NCBI RefSeq assembly: GCF_001656295.1
Contig: NZ_LXHE01000013.1
Location: 41,744 to 105,743 of the forward strand
Direction of reading: 5' to 3'
DNA: 64,000 nucleotides
Origin: Moraxella catarrhalis
GTDB lineage: Bacteria > Pseudomonadota > Gammaproteobacteria > Pseudomonadales > Moraxellaceae
The translations under genes were made by a program, and so were the position numbers. Numbering within the stretch: the stretch's first letter is position 1; each line of letters starts with the position of its first letter. The notes beneath the pieces were generated by a model. That model was not told the DNA's origin. It was given only the letters and a program-made list of their open reading frames with translations, and searched no databases. Positions 19,489-28,259 of the stretch are shown here, one piece after another.

Positions 19489-20751
19489 ATGGATAAGTTT
19501 AAAATCACAGGTGCAAGTCGTATCGTTGGTGAGGTCACCATTTCAGGTTCAAAAAATGCCGCGCTGCCACTGTTGGCAGCAATGTTGCTACCCAATGGTG
19601 AAACGGTGCTTCATAATGTGCCGACACTCAAAGATACAGCCACTTTGATTGAGCTGATTGCAGGCACTGGCGTAAAAATCTATAAAGAAGGTAATATGGT
19701 CACAGCAGATGCCAGCGTCGTGACAGATTACTATGCACCTTATGAGTTGGTGCGTACGATGCGTGCATCGATTTTGGTGTTAGGTCCATTGCTTGCACGC
19801 TTTGGTGAAGCGGAAGTCAGTTTACCAGGTGGCTGCTCCATTGGCTCACGACCTGTGGATCAGCATCTTAAGGCACTAGAAGCCATGGGTGCAACTATCG
19901 AAGTTGAAAATGGCTATGTTAAAGCTCGTGCACCGGCAGGTGGTCGCTTGATCGGCTGTGATTTTAGCTTTGATATGGTGACGGTCGGTGGTACCGAAAA
20001 TATCATCATGGCAGCAACGCTTGCTTTGGGTACCACGCGCTTAGAAAATTGTGCCACCGAGCCCGAAGTGGTAGATCTGGCAAATATGTTGGTTGCCATG
20101 GGGGCTAAAATCAGTGGTATCGGTACAACGACGATGGTTATTGAGGGCGTTGAGAGCTTGCATGGATGTGAATACAGCGTGATCGCAGATCGTATCGAAA
20201 CAGGCTCTTATTTGGCGGGCGCACTCATGAGCCGCGGCGATGTCTTGGCGCTCAATACATCGGCAGAGTTTTTACATCCTGTACTCAAAAAATTTGAAGC
20301 CATGGGTGCGACGATCACCACAGGGGATGACTGGATTCGTGCAGTGATGACCACGCGTCCAAAAGCGGTTGACATCCGCACTCAAGTACACCCAGGATTT
20401 CCAACCGATATGCAAGCACAGCTGATGGCGGTGTGCTGTTTGGCAGAAGGTACAAGCACGATCATTGAAAACATCTTTGAAAATCGCTTCATGCACGTGC
20501 CAGAGCTTCAGCGTATGGGAGCAAATATCCGCATCGATGGTCATACTGCCGTCGTTGAAGGTGTCGAAAAGTTCATGCCAGCCCCTGTGATGGCAACCGA
20601 TTTACGAGCATCCATGTCGCTTGTGATGGCGGCAGCGTGTGCTGAAGGTGAGAGTATCATTGACCGCATTTATCATATCGATCGTGGTTATGATGATGTG
20701 GAAAATAAACTGCGTGGGTTGGGCGTTAATATTGAGCGTATCAAAGCCTAA
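19489..20751 (+). CDS. murA: UDP-N-acetylglucosamine 1-carboxyvinyltransferase
   Basis: MurA transfers enolpyruvate from PEP to UDP-GlcNAc, the first committed step of peptidoglycan synthesis. The protein is 420 residues, with SKNAALP (Lys22) at the N-terminus and the catalytic loop [13 protein letters not shown] with Cys116, the residue attacked by fosfomycin; the cysteine is intact, so this enzyme should be of the fosfomycin-sensitive type. It starts 16 bp behind ibaG with an AGGGATAAG site. Confidence 0.98.
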   Translation: MDKFKITGASRIVGEVTISGSKNAALPLLAAMLLPNGETVLHNVPTLKDTATLIELIAGTGVKIYKEGNMVTADASVVTDYYAPYELVRTMRASILVLGPLLARFGEAEVSLPGGCSIGSRPVDQHLKALEAMGATIEVENGYVKARAPAGGRLIGCDFSFDMVTVGGTENIIMAATLALGTTRLENCATEPEVVDLANMLVAMGAKISGIGTTTMVIEGVESLHGCEYSVIADRIETGSYLAGALMSRGDVLALNTSAEFLHPVLKKFEAMGATITTGDDWIRAVMTTRPKAVDIRTQVHPGFPTDMQAQLMAVCCLAEGTSTIIENIFENRFMHVPELQRMGANIRIDGHTAVVEGVEKFMPAPVMATDLRASMSLVMAAACAEGESIIDRIYHIDRGYDDVENKLRGLGVNIERIKA

Positions 20752-20828
20752 AGCGGTTAAGACTTTGACGCCATTTTCACCAAATCACACCCAATCTTTT
20801 ACTATCTAAACGGTGGCAGCGGCAACTG

Positions 20829-21485
20829 ATGACAACCATGACAGAAAATTTTTCAGGCTTAACCATTGCTCTATCAAAAGGGCGAATTTTGGACGAAACC
20901 TTGCCTTTGTTTGCTAAGGCAGGTATTGTACCGCTCGAAGACATTAATAAGTCTCGAAAGCTCATTTTTCCGACCACGCATCCCAATGTTCGTTTACTGA
21001 TTTTGCGAGCTTCTGATGTGCCAACCTACGTAGAGCATGGGGCGGCGGACATCGGCGTCGCGGGCAAAGATGTCTTGATGGAATACGATGCGCAGATTTA
21101 TGAGCTGCTTGACTTAGACATCGCCAAATGCCGTCTAATGACTGCAGGTGTCAAAGGCGCGGTGCTGCCCAATCGCCGCTTGCGTATCGCCACCAAATAC
21201 ACCAATGTAGCACGCAACTATTTTGCGTCTCGTGGTGAACAAGTAGACATCATCAAGCTGTATGGCTCTATGGAGCTTGCCCCTTTGGTGGGGCTTGGTG
21301 ATTTGATTGTGGATGTTGTGGATACGGGAAATACCTTGCGCGCCAATGGGTTAGAGCCTTTGGAAACCATCTGTCAAGTGTCATCGCGCTTGATTGCGAA
21401 TCCTGTCAGCCACAAGCGTAAATTGGTGCAGATTGAGCCAATTTTACAGATTTTGGAAAAAGCAGTCCTAGAACAAGGCGCTTAA
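20829..21485 (+). CDS. hisG: ATP phosphoribosyltransferase catalytic subunit, short form
   Basis: HisG condenses ATP and PRPP in the first step of histidine synthesis. At 218 residues it is the short form, lacking the C-terminal regulatory domain of the long form; short enzymes need the HisZ partner, which is not in this window. Key stretches are [29 protein letters not shown] and the PRPP-binding [21 protein letters not shown]. It starts a run of tightly packed genes that ends with hisD and hisC. Confidence 0.97.
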   Translation: MTTMTENFSGLTIALSKGRILDETLPLFAKAGIVPLEDINKSRKLIFPTTHPNVRLLILRASDVPTYVEHGAADIGVAGKDVLMEYDAQIYELLDLDIAKCRLMTAGVKGAVLPNRRLRIATKYTNVARNYFASRGEQVDIIKLYGSMELAPLVGLGDLIVDVVDTGNTLRANGLEPLETICQVSSRLIANPVSHKRKLVQIEPILQILEKAVLEQGA

Positions 21486-21490
21486 AGATC

Positions 21491-21871
21491 ATGGAGCACC
21501 TATTTGTTTATGGGACGCTCGCTCCTGGCAAATCTAATCATCACATCATGAGGCCGATTTTGGGTACTTGGCAGCAGGCCGCGGTCAAGGGGGTGATGGA
21601 TGAGATGGGTTTTGGTCTGACAGGCGGCTACCCTGCTTTGGTGTTTATAAATCAGACAACACAAACGGTGCAAGGGTGGCTGTTTGGCTCTGATGACTTG
21701 CCTTTGCATTGGGAGAGATTGGATGCTTTTGAAGGGGCGGCGTATCAGCGTGAACGTATCATGGCAACCACCCAGACAGGCGAGTGTGTCAGTGCCTATG
21801 TGTATGCTTTGCATCGCAAACTGTATCCCTTATTAGATGTATCATTTAAAGAAAATTGGGGCAATCAATGA
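21491..21871 (+). CDS. Gamma-glutamylcyclotransferase (AIG2-like) family protein
   Basis: The 126-residue protein has the family's substrate-binding loop VYGTLAPG at residues 6-13 and a catalytic glutamate candidate, Glu81, in LDAFEGAAYQRERI. Members act on gamma-glutamyl amines or peptides and release 5-oxoproline; the actual substrate here is unknown. It begins 5 bp behind hisG, and its stop overlaps the next start (ATGA), so it belongs to the same transcript although it has no known part in histidine synthesis. Confidence 0.85.
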   Translation: MEHLFVYGTLAPGKSNHHIMRPILGTWQQAAVKGVMDEMGFGLTGGYPALVFINQTTQTVQGWLFGSDDLPLHWERLDAFEGAAYQRERIMATTQTGECVSAYVYALHRKLYPLLDVSFKENWGNQ

Positions 21872-22497
21872 CAAGCAAACCACACAAACGCCTGTTTTTG
21901 ACCGCATCTTTTGCTGATGTGGCGGTTGGTTTTGATAAATTTTTGCCTGATTGCCAAGGTAAAACCGTTGCCTTTATTCCCACCGCTTGCGATGTTGAAG
22001 AGTACACCAAATTTATGGACGATGACAGGCAGGCGTTTATGGATTTGGGCATGGTGGTTGATGAGCTGGATTTATCAGCGATGGATTTTGATACGCTTTG
22101 CCAAAAAATCACCGGCAGCGATTGTGTGTTTGTTGGTGGTGGTAACACCTTTTATTTATTATCCATGCTCAAACACACAGGACTTGATAAACTTCTCATA
22201 CAAGTCATCAATGACGGCAAGCCCTATGTCGGCACATCAGCAGGCAGTATCATTACCGCCTTTGACATTGAGTATGTGGCACAGATGGACGACAAACAAA
22301 AAGCCCCACTTTTGACAGATACGGCAGGCTTGGGCGTGGTGGATTTTTATGTGTTGCCCCATTTTGACAATCCGCCCTTTGTACAAGTCGCCCATAAGAT
22401 TTATGACCAATACCACACAGAACTTGCCCTAACGCCGATGAGCAACCATCAAGCGGTCATGGTCATTGATGACACCATACAATTATGTTCATTTTAA
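21868..22497 (+). CDS. Peptidase E-like (S51 family) protein
   Basis: Starting at the ATG that overlaps the previous stop (ATGA), the product has 209 residues. It shows the class I amidotransferase-like fold of family S51: VFVGGGNTFYLLSML, then the nucleophile elbow YVGTSAGS with Ser124, and a later His in MSNHQAVMV. Family members include the aspartyl dipeptidase PepE and cyanophycinase; which one this is cannot be decided, though length fits a dipeptidase. Close packing with hisG and hisD suggests co-expression. Confidence 0.85.
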   Translation: MTSKPHKRLFLTASFADVAVGFDKFLPDCQGKTVAFIPTACDVEEYTKFMDDDRQAFMDLGMVVDELDLSAMDFDTLCQKITGSDCVFVGGGNTFYLLSMLKHTGLDKLLIQVINDGKPYVGTSAGSIITAFDIEYVAQMDDKQKAPLLTDTAGLGVVDFYVLPHFDNPPFVQVAHKIYDQYHTELALTPMSNHQAVMVIDDTIQLCSF

Positions 22498-22505
22498 GAG
22501 TAGCC

Positions 22506-23813
22506 ATGACAAACATAAAAATTTTAAACAGCCAAGATGATAACTTTGACAGCCAGTTAAAAGACTTACTTGCTTTTGAGACGGTAACCGACAGCGCACT
22601 GATTGCCACGGTCAATGACATCATTGCTAAGGTGCGAGAAAGCGGTGATGAAGCGGTGCTAAGCTATACCCAACAGTTTGATAAGCACCCCGCTGTCAGC
22701 ATGCATGAGCTGTTTGTCAGCGCTGATAAACTAAAAGCGGCATTTGATGGCTTAACCGATGACGTCAAACACGCCTTAGAATACGCCGCCAAGCGGATTT
22801 TTGACTTTCATCAGCATCAAGTGGAGGCAGGCTTTCGTTTTACCGACCATTTGGGCAATATTTTGGGACAGAAAGTCACGCCCCTTGACCGTGTGGGCAT
22901 TTATGTGCCAGGGGGGCTGGCAAGCTATCCGTCCAGCGTGCTCATGAACGCCATACCTGCCAAAGTCGCTGGCGTTGGGCATATCACCATGGTTGTTCCT
23001 GCACCTAATGGCGAGCTAAATCCCTTGGTACTCGCGGCGGCATATTTGGCAGGCGTGGACAGCGTGATTACCATCGGCGGGGCTCAGGCGGTGGCAGCAT
23101 TGGCATACGGTACAGACAGTATTGCCAAAGTAGATAAAATTACAGGACCTGGCAATAAATATGTCGCTGCCGCCAAGCGTGCGGTGTTTGGGCAAGTGGG
23201 CATTGACATGATCGCAGGGCCATCAGAAGTGTTGGTCTATGCCGAAGGTGAGCCTGGTGATAATGCTGAGTGGCTGGCGATGGATTTATTGTCGCAAGCT
23301 GAGCATGACACAGTGGCACAGGCGATTTTTGTGACCACGTGCCCCAAGCAGTTGCAAGCGGTCAAAAATGCCATTGATGATGCCTTGGCAGTTTTGCCAA
23401 AAGCCGATATCGCCAAAGAGGCGCTTGCCAGTCGCGGAGCACTGATTTTGGTCAAAGACCGAGAAGAAGGGATTGCCATCATCAATCAAGTCGCCCCTGA
23501 GCATTTGGAGCTGTCACTGAATAACCCTGAAGAAGTGGAGCAATATGTACGCCATGCAGGAGCAATCTTTCTAGGAAGGCATACGCCAGAAGCCATTGGC
23601 GATTACTGTGCAGGTTCTAACCATGTCTTGCCAACATCAGGCACGGCACGGTTTAGCTCACCGCTTGGGGTCTATGATTTTACCAAAAAAACCTCGCTTA
23701 TCTATTGTACACCAAATGGTGCCAAACCTTTGGCAAAAACAGCAGATATTTTGGCAGTACAAGAAAACTTGGACGCTCATGCCTTATCGGCACGCTATCG
23801 TCATAATGATTGA
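22506..23813 (+). CDS. hisD: Histidinol dehydrogenase
   Basis: HisD catalyses the last two oxidations from histidinol to histidine, using zinc and NAD. The ATG at 22506 is preceded by AAGAG at a good distance and gives 435 residues; an in-frame ATG at 22485 overlaps the previous gene and lacks a ribosome site. Typical stretches are RVGIYVPGGLASYPSSVLMN, GPGNKYVAAAKR, GIDMIAGPSEVLV, LLSQAEHD (zinc-binding Gln/His) and VAPEHLE. Confidence 0.97.
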   Translation: MTNIKILNSQDDNFDSQLKDLLAFETVTDSALIATVNDIIAKVRESGDEAVLSYTQQFDKHPAVSMHELFVSADKLKAAFDGLTDDVKHALEYAAKRIFDFHQHQVEAGFRFTDHLGNILGQKVTPLDRVGIYVPGGLASYPSSVLMNAIPAKVAGVGHITMVVPAPNGELNPLVLAAAYLAGVDSVITIGGAQAVAALAYGTDSIAKVDKITGPGNKYVAAAKRAVFGQVGIDMIAGPSEVLVYAEGEPGDNAEWLAMDLLSQAEHDTVAQAIFVTTCPKQLQAVKNAIDDALAVLPKADIAKEALASRGALILVKDREEGIAIINQVAPEHLELSLNNPEEVEQYVRHAGAIFLGRHTPEAIGDYCAGSNHVLPTSGTARFSSPLGVYDFTKKTSLIYCTPNGAKPLAKTADILAVQENLDAHALSARYRHND

Positions 23814-23901
23814 TATTGATTTGAATCATTTGGCATAATTAAAATCTCTGCAGCAGATAAGCACATCATAGTTAACATCTTAATAAAAGCGTCGGATAAT
23901 C

Positions 23902-24999
23902 ATGAGTATTGACAACCGTTTATGGAGCACTAAGGCAAAAAATCTTAGCCCCTATGTACCTGGCGAGCAGCCCAAGCATGATAATTTGGTCAAACTAAAT
24001 ACCAACGAAAACCCCTATCCACCAAGCCCAAAAGCGGTGATGGCAATGCAGGCAGTGCTTGCTGATGAGGCGTGTGCATTGCGGCTTTATCCTGAACCTG
24101 AGTCAGACGAACTTCGCCAAGCTTTGGCGGATTATTATGGGCTTGGGTTAGATGAGGTATTTGTTGGTAATGGGTCGGATGAAGTATTGGCATTGGTATT
24201 TGCATGTTTTTTTATGAAACAGCGTCCATTATTGATGCCAGATATTAGCTACAGCTTTTACCCTGTTTATGCTGATACCTTTGGTGTCACAACCCAAAGC
24301 ATCCCACTTAAGGACGATTTTAGCATTGATATAAAAGAGTATCATCAGTCGTGTGATGGTATTATCTTGGCAAATCCTAACGCACCAACAGGGCGGTTGT
24401 TGCCCATCGAAGATATCAAAGAACTGATTGCCATGCACCCTGATGCGGTGGTTGTCATTGATGAGGCATATATTGATTATGCTGATAATGTCAAGCAGGC
24501 ATCTGCGGTGAGCCTGATTCGCCAGTTTGATAATTTGGTGATTACCCAAACTTTTTCAAAATCTCGTGCTTTGGCAGGCTTGCGTGTGGGTATGGCATTT
24601 GCCAATCCAAATTTGATCGCGGCTTTGACGGCGATGAAAAATAGCTTTAATTCTTATCCGCTTGACCGCATCGCCCAAGCAGGTGCCAAAGCCAGCGTCG
24701 AAGATGTGACCTATTTTGAAGATCAGCGCACTCAGGTCATCAAGCTTCGCAAAGCACTCACCCAAGACTTGCAGGCGCTTGGCTTTACAGTGCTGCCTTC
24801 AGCGGCGAATTTTGTCTTTGCCACCTTAGCTGCTCATGATGCAGCAGACATTAGCGATCGTCTGCGTCAAGAAGGCGTGATTGTGCGTCATTTTAAGCAG
24901 CCGCGTATCAAAGACTATCTGCGCATCAGTGTGGGCACACAAGCTCAAAACGAGCGACTGATCGAAGTACTGACACATATTTTGTCAGTTGATAATTAA
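23902..24999 (+). CDS. hisC: Histidinol-phosphate aminotransferase
   Basis: HisC is the PLP enzyme that transaminates imidazole acetol phosphate to histidinol phosphate. The 365-residue protein is a fold type I aminotransferase with KLNTNENPYPPSP near residue 32, VGNGSDEVLAL near 92, the DEAYIDYA aspartate motif near 185 and the PLP lysine at about 220 in TFSKSRALAGLRVG. It lies 88 bp behind hisD, so it is probably part of the same operon, but a separate promoter is possible. Confidence 0.97.
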   Translation: MSIDNRLWSTKAKNLSPYVPGEQPKHDNLVKLNTNENPYPPSPKAVMAMQAVLADEACALRLYPEPESDELRQALADYYGLGLDEVFVGNGSDEVLALVFACFFMKQRPLLMPDISYSFYPVYADTFGVTTQSIPLKDDFSIDIKEYHQSCDGIILANPNAPTGRLLPIEDIKELIAMHPDAVVVIDEAYIDYADNVKQASAVSLIRQFDNLVITQTFSKSRALAGLRVGMAFANPNLIAALTAMKNSFNSYPLDRIAQAGAKASVEDVTYFEDQRTQVIKLRKALTQDLQALGFTVLPSAANFVFATLAAHDAADISDRLRQEGVIVRHFKQPRIKDYLRISVGTQAQNERLIEVLTHILSVDN

Positions 25000-25132
25000 T
25001 TTACTGACCTGCTTGATCGGCTTGTCCATAAAGGCTTGCCAAGATTTTAAAATTTTAAAGCAGCTTAAGATGACTTAAGCAAATATTAGCCGTTTGCGTG
25101 CTTAGCACCAAATTAGCCAAAAGGAAGTCACC

Positions 25133-26659
25133 ATGACCATCATTAAACAAGATGATTTCATTCAAAGTATCGCCGATGCATTTCAGTACATTAGTTACTA
25201 TCACCCAACAGATTATATCGAAGCTTTGGTTGAGGCTTTGGAGCGTGAAGAAAACCCTGCTGCCAAGGATGCCATGACCCAAATTTTGGTTAATAGTCGT
25301 ATGTGTGCCGAAGGGCATCGCCCCATTTGCCAAGATACGGGTATCGCGACGGTATTTTTGAAAGTTGGCATGAATGTGACTTGGGATGCGACCATGAGCG
25401 TTGAAGATATGGTTAATGAGGGAGTTCGCCGTGCTTATAATCATGCTGATAATACCCTGCGTGCTTCGGTACTGACTGACCCAGCAGGCAAACGCCAAAA
25501 TACCAAAGATAATACCCCAGCGGTCATCCATATGCAGATTGTGGCAGGTGATAAAGTGGAAGTGACTTGTGCGGCCAAAGGTGGCGGTTCTGAAAACAAA
25601 TCAAAGCTTGCCATGCTAAATCCGTCAGATGATATTGTTGACTGGGTACTAAAAACTATCCCCACGATGGGTGCAGGCTGGTGCCCACCTGGTATTTTGG
25701 GTATTGGTATTGGTGGCACACCAGAAAAAGCCGCCCTGCTTGCCAAAGAATCTTTGATGAGCCATATCGATATTCATAAACTTAAGCAAAAATCCGACTC
25801 TGGCGCCCAGCTGTCTACGACAGAAGCGTTACGCTTGGAAATTTATGATAAAGTCAATGCATTGGGTATTGGTGCACAAGGTTTGGGTGGATTGACAACA
25901 GTATTGGATGTCAAAATTTTAGATTACCCAACACATGCCGCTTCAAAACCTGTGGCAATGATTCCAAACTGTGCCGCCACACGCCATGTAGAATTTGAGC
26001 TTGATGGTTCAGGTCCCGTTGAGCTTGTGCCACCAAGCTTGGATGTGTATCCAGATGTGACTTATAATCCTGAAAATGGTAAGCGTATCAATGTCGATAC
26101 ATTGACCAAAGAAGAGGTAGCCAATTGGCAAACAGGTGATGTGCTTTTACTGAGTGGTAAGATTTACACAGGCCGAGATGCTGCACACAAGCGCATGACA
26201 GATATGCTCAATAATGGCGAAACGCTACCAGTTGATTTCACCAATAAAATTATCTACTATGTTGGCCCTGTTGACCCTGTGGGTGATGAGGTGGTTGGTC
26301 CTGCAGGCCCAACAACAGCAACGCGTATGGATAAGTTTACCCGTCAAATGCTGGAGCAAACGGGTTTATTGGGTATGATTGGTAAATCAGAGCGTGGTGA
26401 GGCAGCTTGTCAAGCGATTGCTGATAATAAGGCGGTCTATTTGATGGCAGTGGGCGGCTCGGCCTATTTGGTTTCTAAGGCGATTAAAAATGCCAAAGTT
26501 GTGGCATTCCCTGAGCTTGGTATGGAGGCGATTTATGAATTTGAGGTTTGTGATATGCCAGTGACTGTGGCAGTGGATAGTAGCGGCAGTTCGGTACATG
26601 CAACAGCACCAAAGATTTGGCAAGCTAAAATTGGTAAAATTCCAGTGGTAGAAGCTTAA
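25133..26659 (+). CDS. fumA: Fumarate hydratase, class I (iron-sulfur)
   Basis: This enzyme hydrates fumarate to malate in the TCA cycle. The 508-residue single chain carries both the alpha part (CQDTGIA with Cys66, TCAAKGGGSENKS, GAGWCPPGILGIGIGG with Cys184, MIPNCAATRHVEF with Cys280) and the C-terminal beta part (GPTTATRMDKFT, then GMIGKSERG). The three cysteines are candidate [4Fe-4S] ligands. An AAGGAAG site lies just before the ATG. It is transcribed alone and ends at a hairpin. Confidence 0.94.
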   Translation: MTIIKQDDFIQSIADAFQYISYYHPTDYIEALVEALEREENPAAKDAMTQILVNSRMCAEGHRPICQDTGIATVFLKVGMNVTWDATMSVEDMVNEGVRRAYNHADNTLRASVLTDPAGKRQNTKDNTPAVIHMQIVAGDKVEVTCAAKGGGSENKSKLAMLNPSDDIVDWVLKTIPTMGAGWCPPGILGIGIGGTPEKAALLAKESLMSHIDIHKLKQKSDSGAQLSTTEALRLEIYDKVNALGIGAQGLGGLTTVLDVKILDYPTHAASKPVAMIPNCAATRHVEFELDGSGPVELVPPSLDVYPDVTYNPENGKRINVDTLTKEEVANWQTGDVLLLSGKIYTGRDAAHKRMTDMLNNGETLPVDFTNKIIYYVGPVDPVGDEVVGPAGPTTATRMDKFTRQMLEQTGLLGMIGKSERGEAACQAIADNKAVYLMAVGGSAYLVSKAIKNAKVVAFPELGMEAIYEFEVCDMPVTVAVDSSGSSVHATAPKIWQAKIGKIPVVEA

Positions 26660-26686
26660 CCAATTCTTAGCAAGCATATTTTGCCA

Positions 26687-26717
26687 TATTACCCTAGGTT
26701 ATCTTAGGGTAATTTTA
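26687..26717 (+). terminator. Terminator of the fumarase gene
   Basis: ATTACCCTA at 26688-26696 pairs with TAGGGTAAT at 26705-26713 around an 8-nt loop and is followed by TTTT. Confidence 0.75.
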
Positions 26718-26771
26718 TCTAAATTTAAGTAAATTTAGTAAATTTAATATTTTTAAATTAAAATAACAGAA

Positions 26772-26810
26772 AAATAAAACCGCCCAAAGCAACTGAACGA
26801 TTTGGGCGGC
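26772..26810 (-). terminator. Terminator of ohr
   Basis: On the minus strand CCGCCCAAA and TTTGGGCGG (26801-26809 and 26780-26788) form a perfect 9-bp stem followed by TTTTATTTTT. Confidence 0.85.
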
Positions 26811-26833
26811 ATAAATCAAAGCTTAAATGGCTA

Positions 26834-27250
26834 TTACTCTACCGAAGCACTCAGCTTCATGTCAATATTGCCCTGAACAGCTTTTGAGTAGGGGCAAACG
26901 GTATGCGTTTTTTCAACCAATGATAACAACTCATCTTCGGTGATATCGCCATTACTGGCAACAACATGAATAGCTCCAGTTAAAAAGAAGTTAGAATCAC
27001 CTTCTTTGTTAAGCTCAATCGTTACCTCGGTTCTGCTATCAAATGATTTGTCAGCTGATTTTTTGACAAGCCCTAAAGCACCATCAAAACATGCAGCATA
27101 CCCCATCGCAAAAAATTGCTCTGGGTTATTGCCCTCTTGCTTTGTGCCAGGGGCAACCATGTTGTAACTTTTATCGTCATCTGAAAGAGTGGCAGTACCA
27201 GTTCTTGCACCACTAACGCTAGCGGTTGTTTGATAGATTTGACTCATCAT
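26834..27250 (-). CDS. ohr: Organic hydroperoxide resistance protein (Ohr/OsmC family)
   Basis: Ohr reduces organic and lipid hydroperoxides with a redox-active cysteine pair. The 138-residue protein has both cysteines: Cys54 in GYAACFDGAL and Cys119 in HTVCPYSKA, and the N-terminal tyrosine-rich start typical of Ohr rather than OsmC. A GGGAG site precedes two tandem ATG codons at 27250 and 27247. It is monocistronic, with a terminator right behind. No OhrR-type regulator gene is adjacent. Confidence 0.93.
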   Translation of the reverse strand: MMSQIYQTTASVSGARTGTATLSDDDKSYNMVAPGTKQEGNNPEQFFAMGYAACFDGALGLVKKSADKSFDSRTEVTIELNKEGDSNFFLTGAIHVVASNGDITEDELLSLVEKTHTVCPYSKAVQGNIDMKLSASVE

Positions 27251-27337
27251 TTACTCCCAGTTGTTGTTGTGTTTCTTTGATTGTAGCAAATCATCATATA
27301 AAGTCAAGTAAAATACTTTATCATACCCACCAATACA

Positions 27338-27376
27338 AGACAAAAAAAAGAAGAACCCAAAATGGATTCTTCTTTT
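27338..27376 (-). terminator. Terminator of the alanine-rich lipoprotein gene
   Basis: AAAAGAAGAA at 27346-27355 pairs with TTCTTCTTTT at 27367-27376; on the minus strand the stem is followed by eight T. Confidence 0.8.
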
Positions 27377-27417
27377 GTGTCAGTAAATAACTTTGAACAG
27401 TTAAAACTGTTTTATGA

Positions 27418-27786
27418 TTATTTAGCTTGTTCAGTTGCTTCAGTTGCAGCAGCTTGAGCAGCTTCAGCATTAGCTTGAGCTTGGTCAGCAGCAGCGTGAG
27501 CATGAGCAGCTTCAGCAGCGGTAGCATCACCAGTCATAGCGTCAGCTGCCGCAGCAGATGCTTCGTTGGCAGCAGCAGTTGCGTCAGCCGCAGCTTCAGC
27601 CGCAGCTTCAGCTGCATCAGCGGCATTTTCACCAGTTGTAACAGCAGCTTCGTTGGCAGCAGCAGTTGCGTCAGCTGCTGCTTCAGCTGCAGTGGTAGCT
27701 GCATCTTGAGCTTGTTCTTGTGGTTTTGAGCAAGCGGTTAGTGCTAGAGCAGCGATTAGTGCAGATGCGATTAGTTTGATTTGCAT
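27418..27786 (-). CDS. Small alanine-rich repeat lipoprotein
   Basis: From the ATG at 27786 the product has 122 residues. Residues 1-19 are a lipoprotein signal with LTAC and lipidated Cys19. The rest is a very low-complexity sequence of Ala, Glu, Asp, Thr and Gln in a repeating AAEAAADATAAANEA pattern, with no aromatic residue; it should form a long helix, perhaps a Lpp-like coiled coil or a periplasmic spacer. A block of about 28 bp is repeated at roughly 27560 and 27651. I do not recognise a family with known function. The gene is read alone, with its own terminator. Confidence 0.75.
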   Translation of the reverse strand: MQIKLIASALIAALALTACSKPQEQAQDAATTAAEAAADATAAANEAAVTTGENAADAAEAAAEAAADATAAANEASAAAADAMTGDATAAEAAHAHAAADQAQANAEAAQAAATEATEQAK

Positions 27787-27835
27787 GATAAACTCCAATG
27801 AGGTAAATATTCAATAAATATTTGACAGAAAAATA

Positions 27836-27908
27836 CCTATGGATAATTAATTGAGCATTGTTTAAATCTCAATATCAGATTTAAAAATATCAATCATCTA
27901 TCCATAGG
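27836..27908. repeat. 73-bp nested inverted repeat
   Basis: The outer arms CCTATGGATA (27836-27845) and TATCCATAGG (27899-27908) are perfect complements, and inside them TTTAAATCT (27861-27869) and AGATTTAAA (27877-27885) form a second perfect repeat around a 7-nt centre. The parts between are also roughly complementary, so the whole element can fold into one long hairpin. It lies 50 bp upstream of the lipoprotein gene. It could be a 5' untranslated structure, an operator or a tiny MITE-like remnant. Confidence 0.65.
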
Positions 27909-27936
27909 TTGACACATATATGTATCAGTATACAAT
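27909..27936 (+). promoter_or_regulatory. Orphan sigma-70-like promoter pointing away from the lipoprotein gene
   Basis: TTGACA at 27909-27914 and TACAAT at 27931-27936, spaced 16 bp, form a near-consensus plus-strand promoter. No plus-strand gene follows; the next 320 bp lead into the 3' end of rho, which runs the other way. Confidence 0.5.
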
Positions 27937-28259
27937 AACTTAGCAAAGATAAAAAGAAAATTTTGTTATTAGCTTAATAAAAATGTAACAAAATATTGTT
28001 TTTCTTTACTTTTGCCACCTTAAGTAAGTGGCAATAAATTGCCGTTAGACTTTGGTGTTGAAAAATTCTAACACACATTTTTTAAAATGGCAATTCAGTG
28101 ATGAAAATTTTATTAAAAATAAGTTAGGGTAGTGGTATTTTTAATAACTAAAGTTTGGTTAAGGCGTGATTGCCTTTGGTGTTTGCCATCAAACATGCTG
28201 ATTTAAAAAACCTCTATGGTGTTATCAAGGGTGAGAGTGCCTAAACCAAAGCGATCATT
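27937..28259. other. A+T-rich gap before the rho stop codon, no gene seen
   Basis: No open frame with a ribosome site is visible. TTGCCAC at 28012-28018 and GTGGCAA at 28028-28034 form a 7-bp hairpin without a T-run. If the upstream orphan promoter is active, a non-coding RNA antisense to the rho 3' end could arise here. Confidence 0.4.

Noticed and set aside
27427..27729. Serine-rich plus-strand frame
   Set aside because: It is the complement of the alanine-rich lipoprotein repeats, which explains the Ser/Cys repeats.
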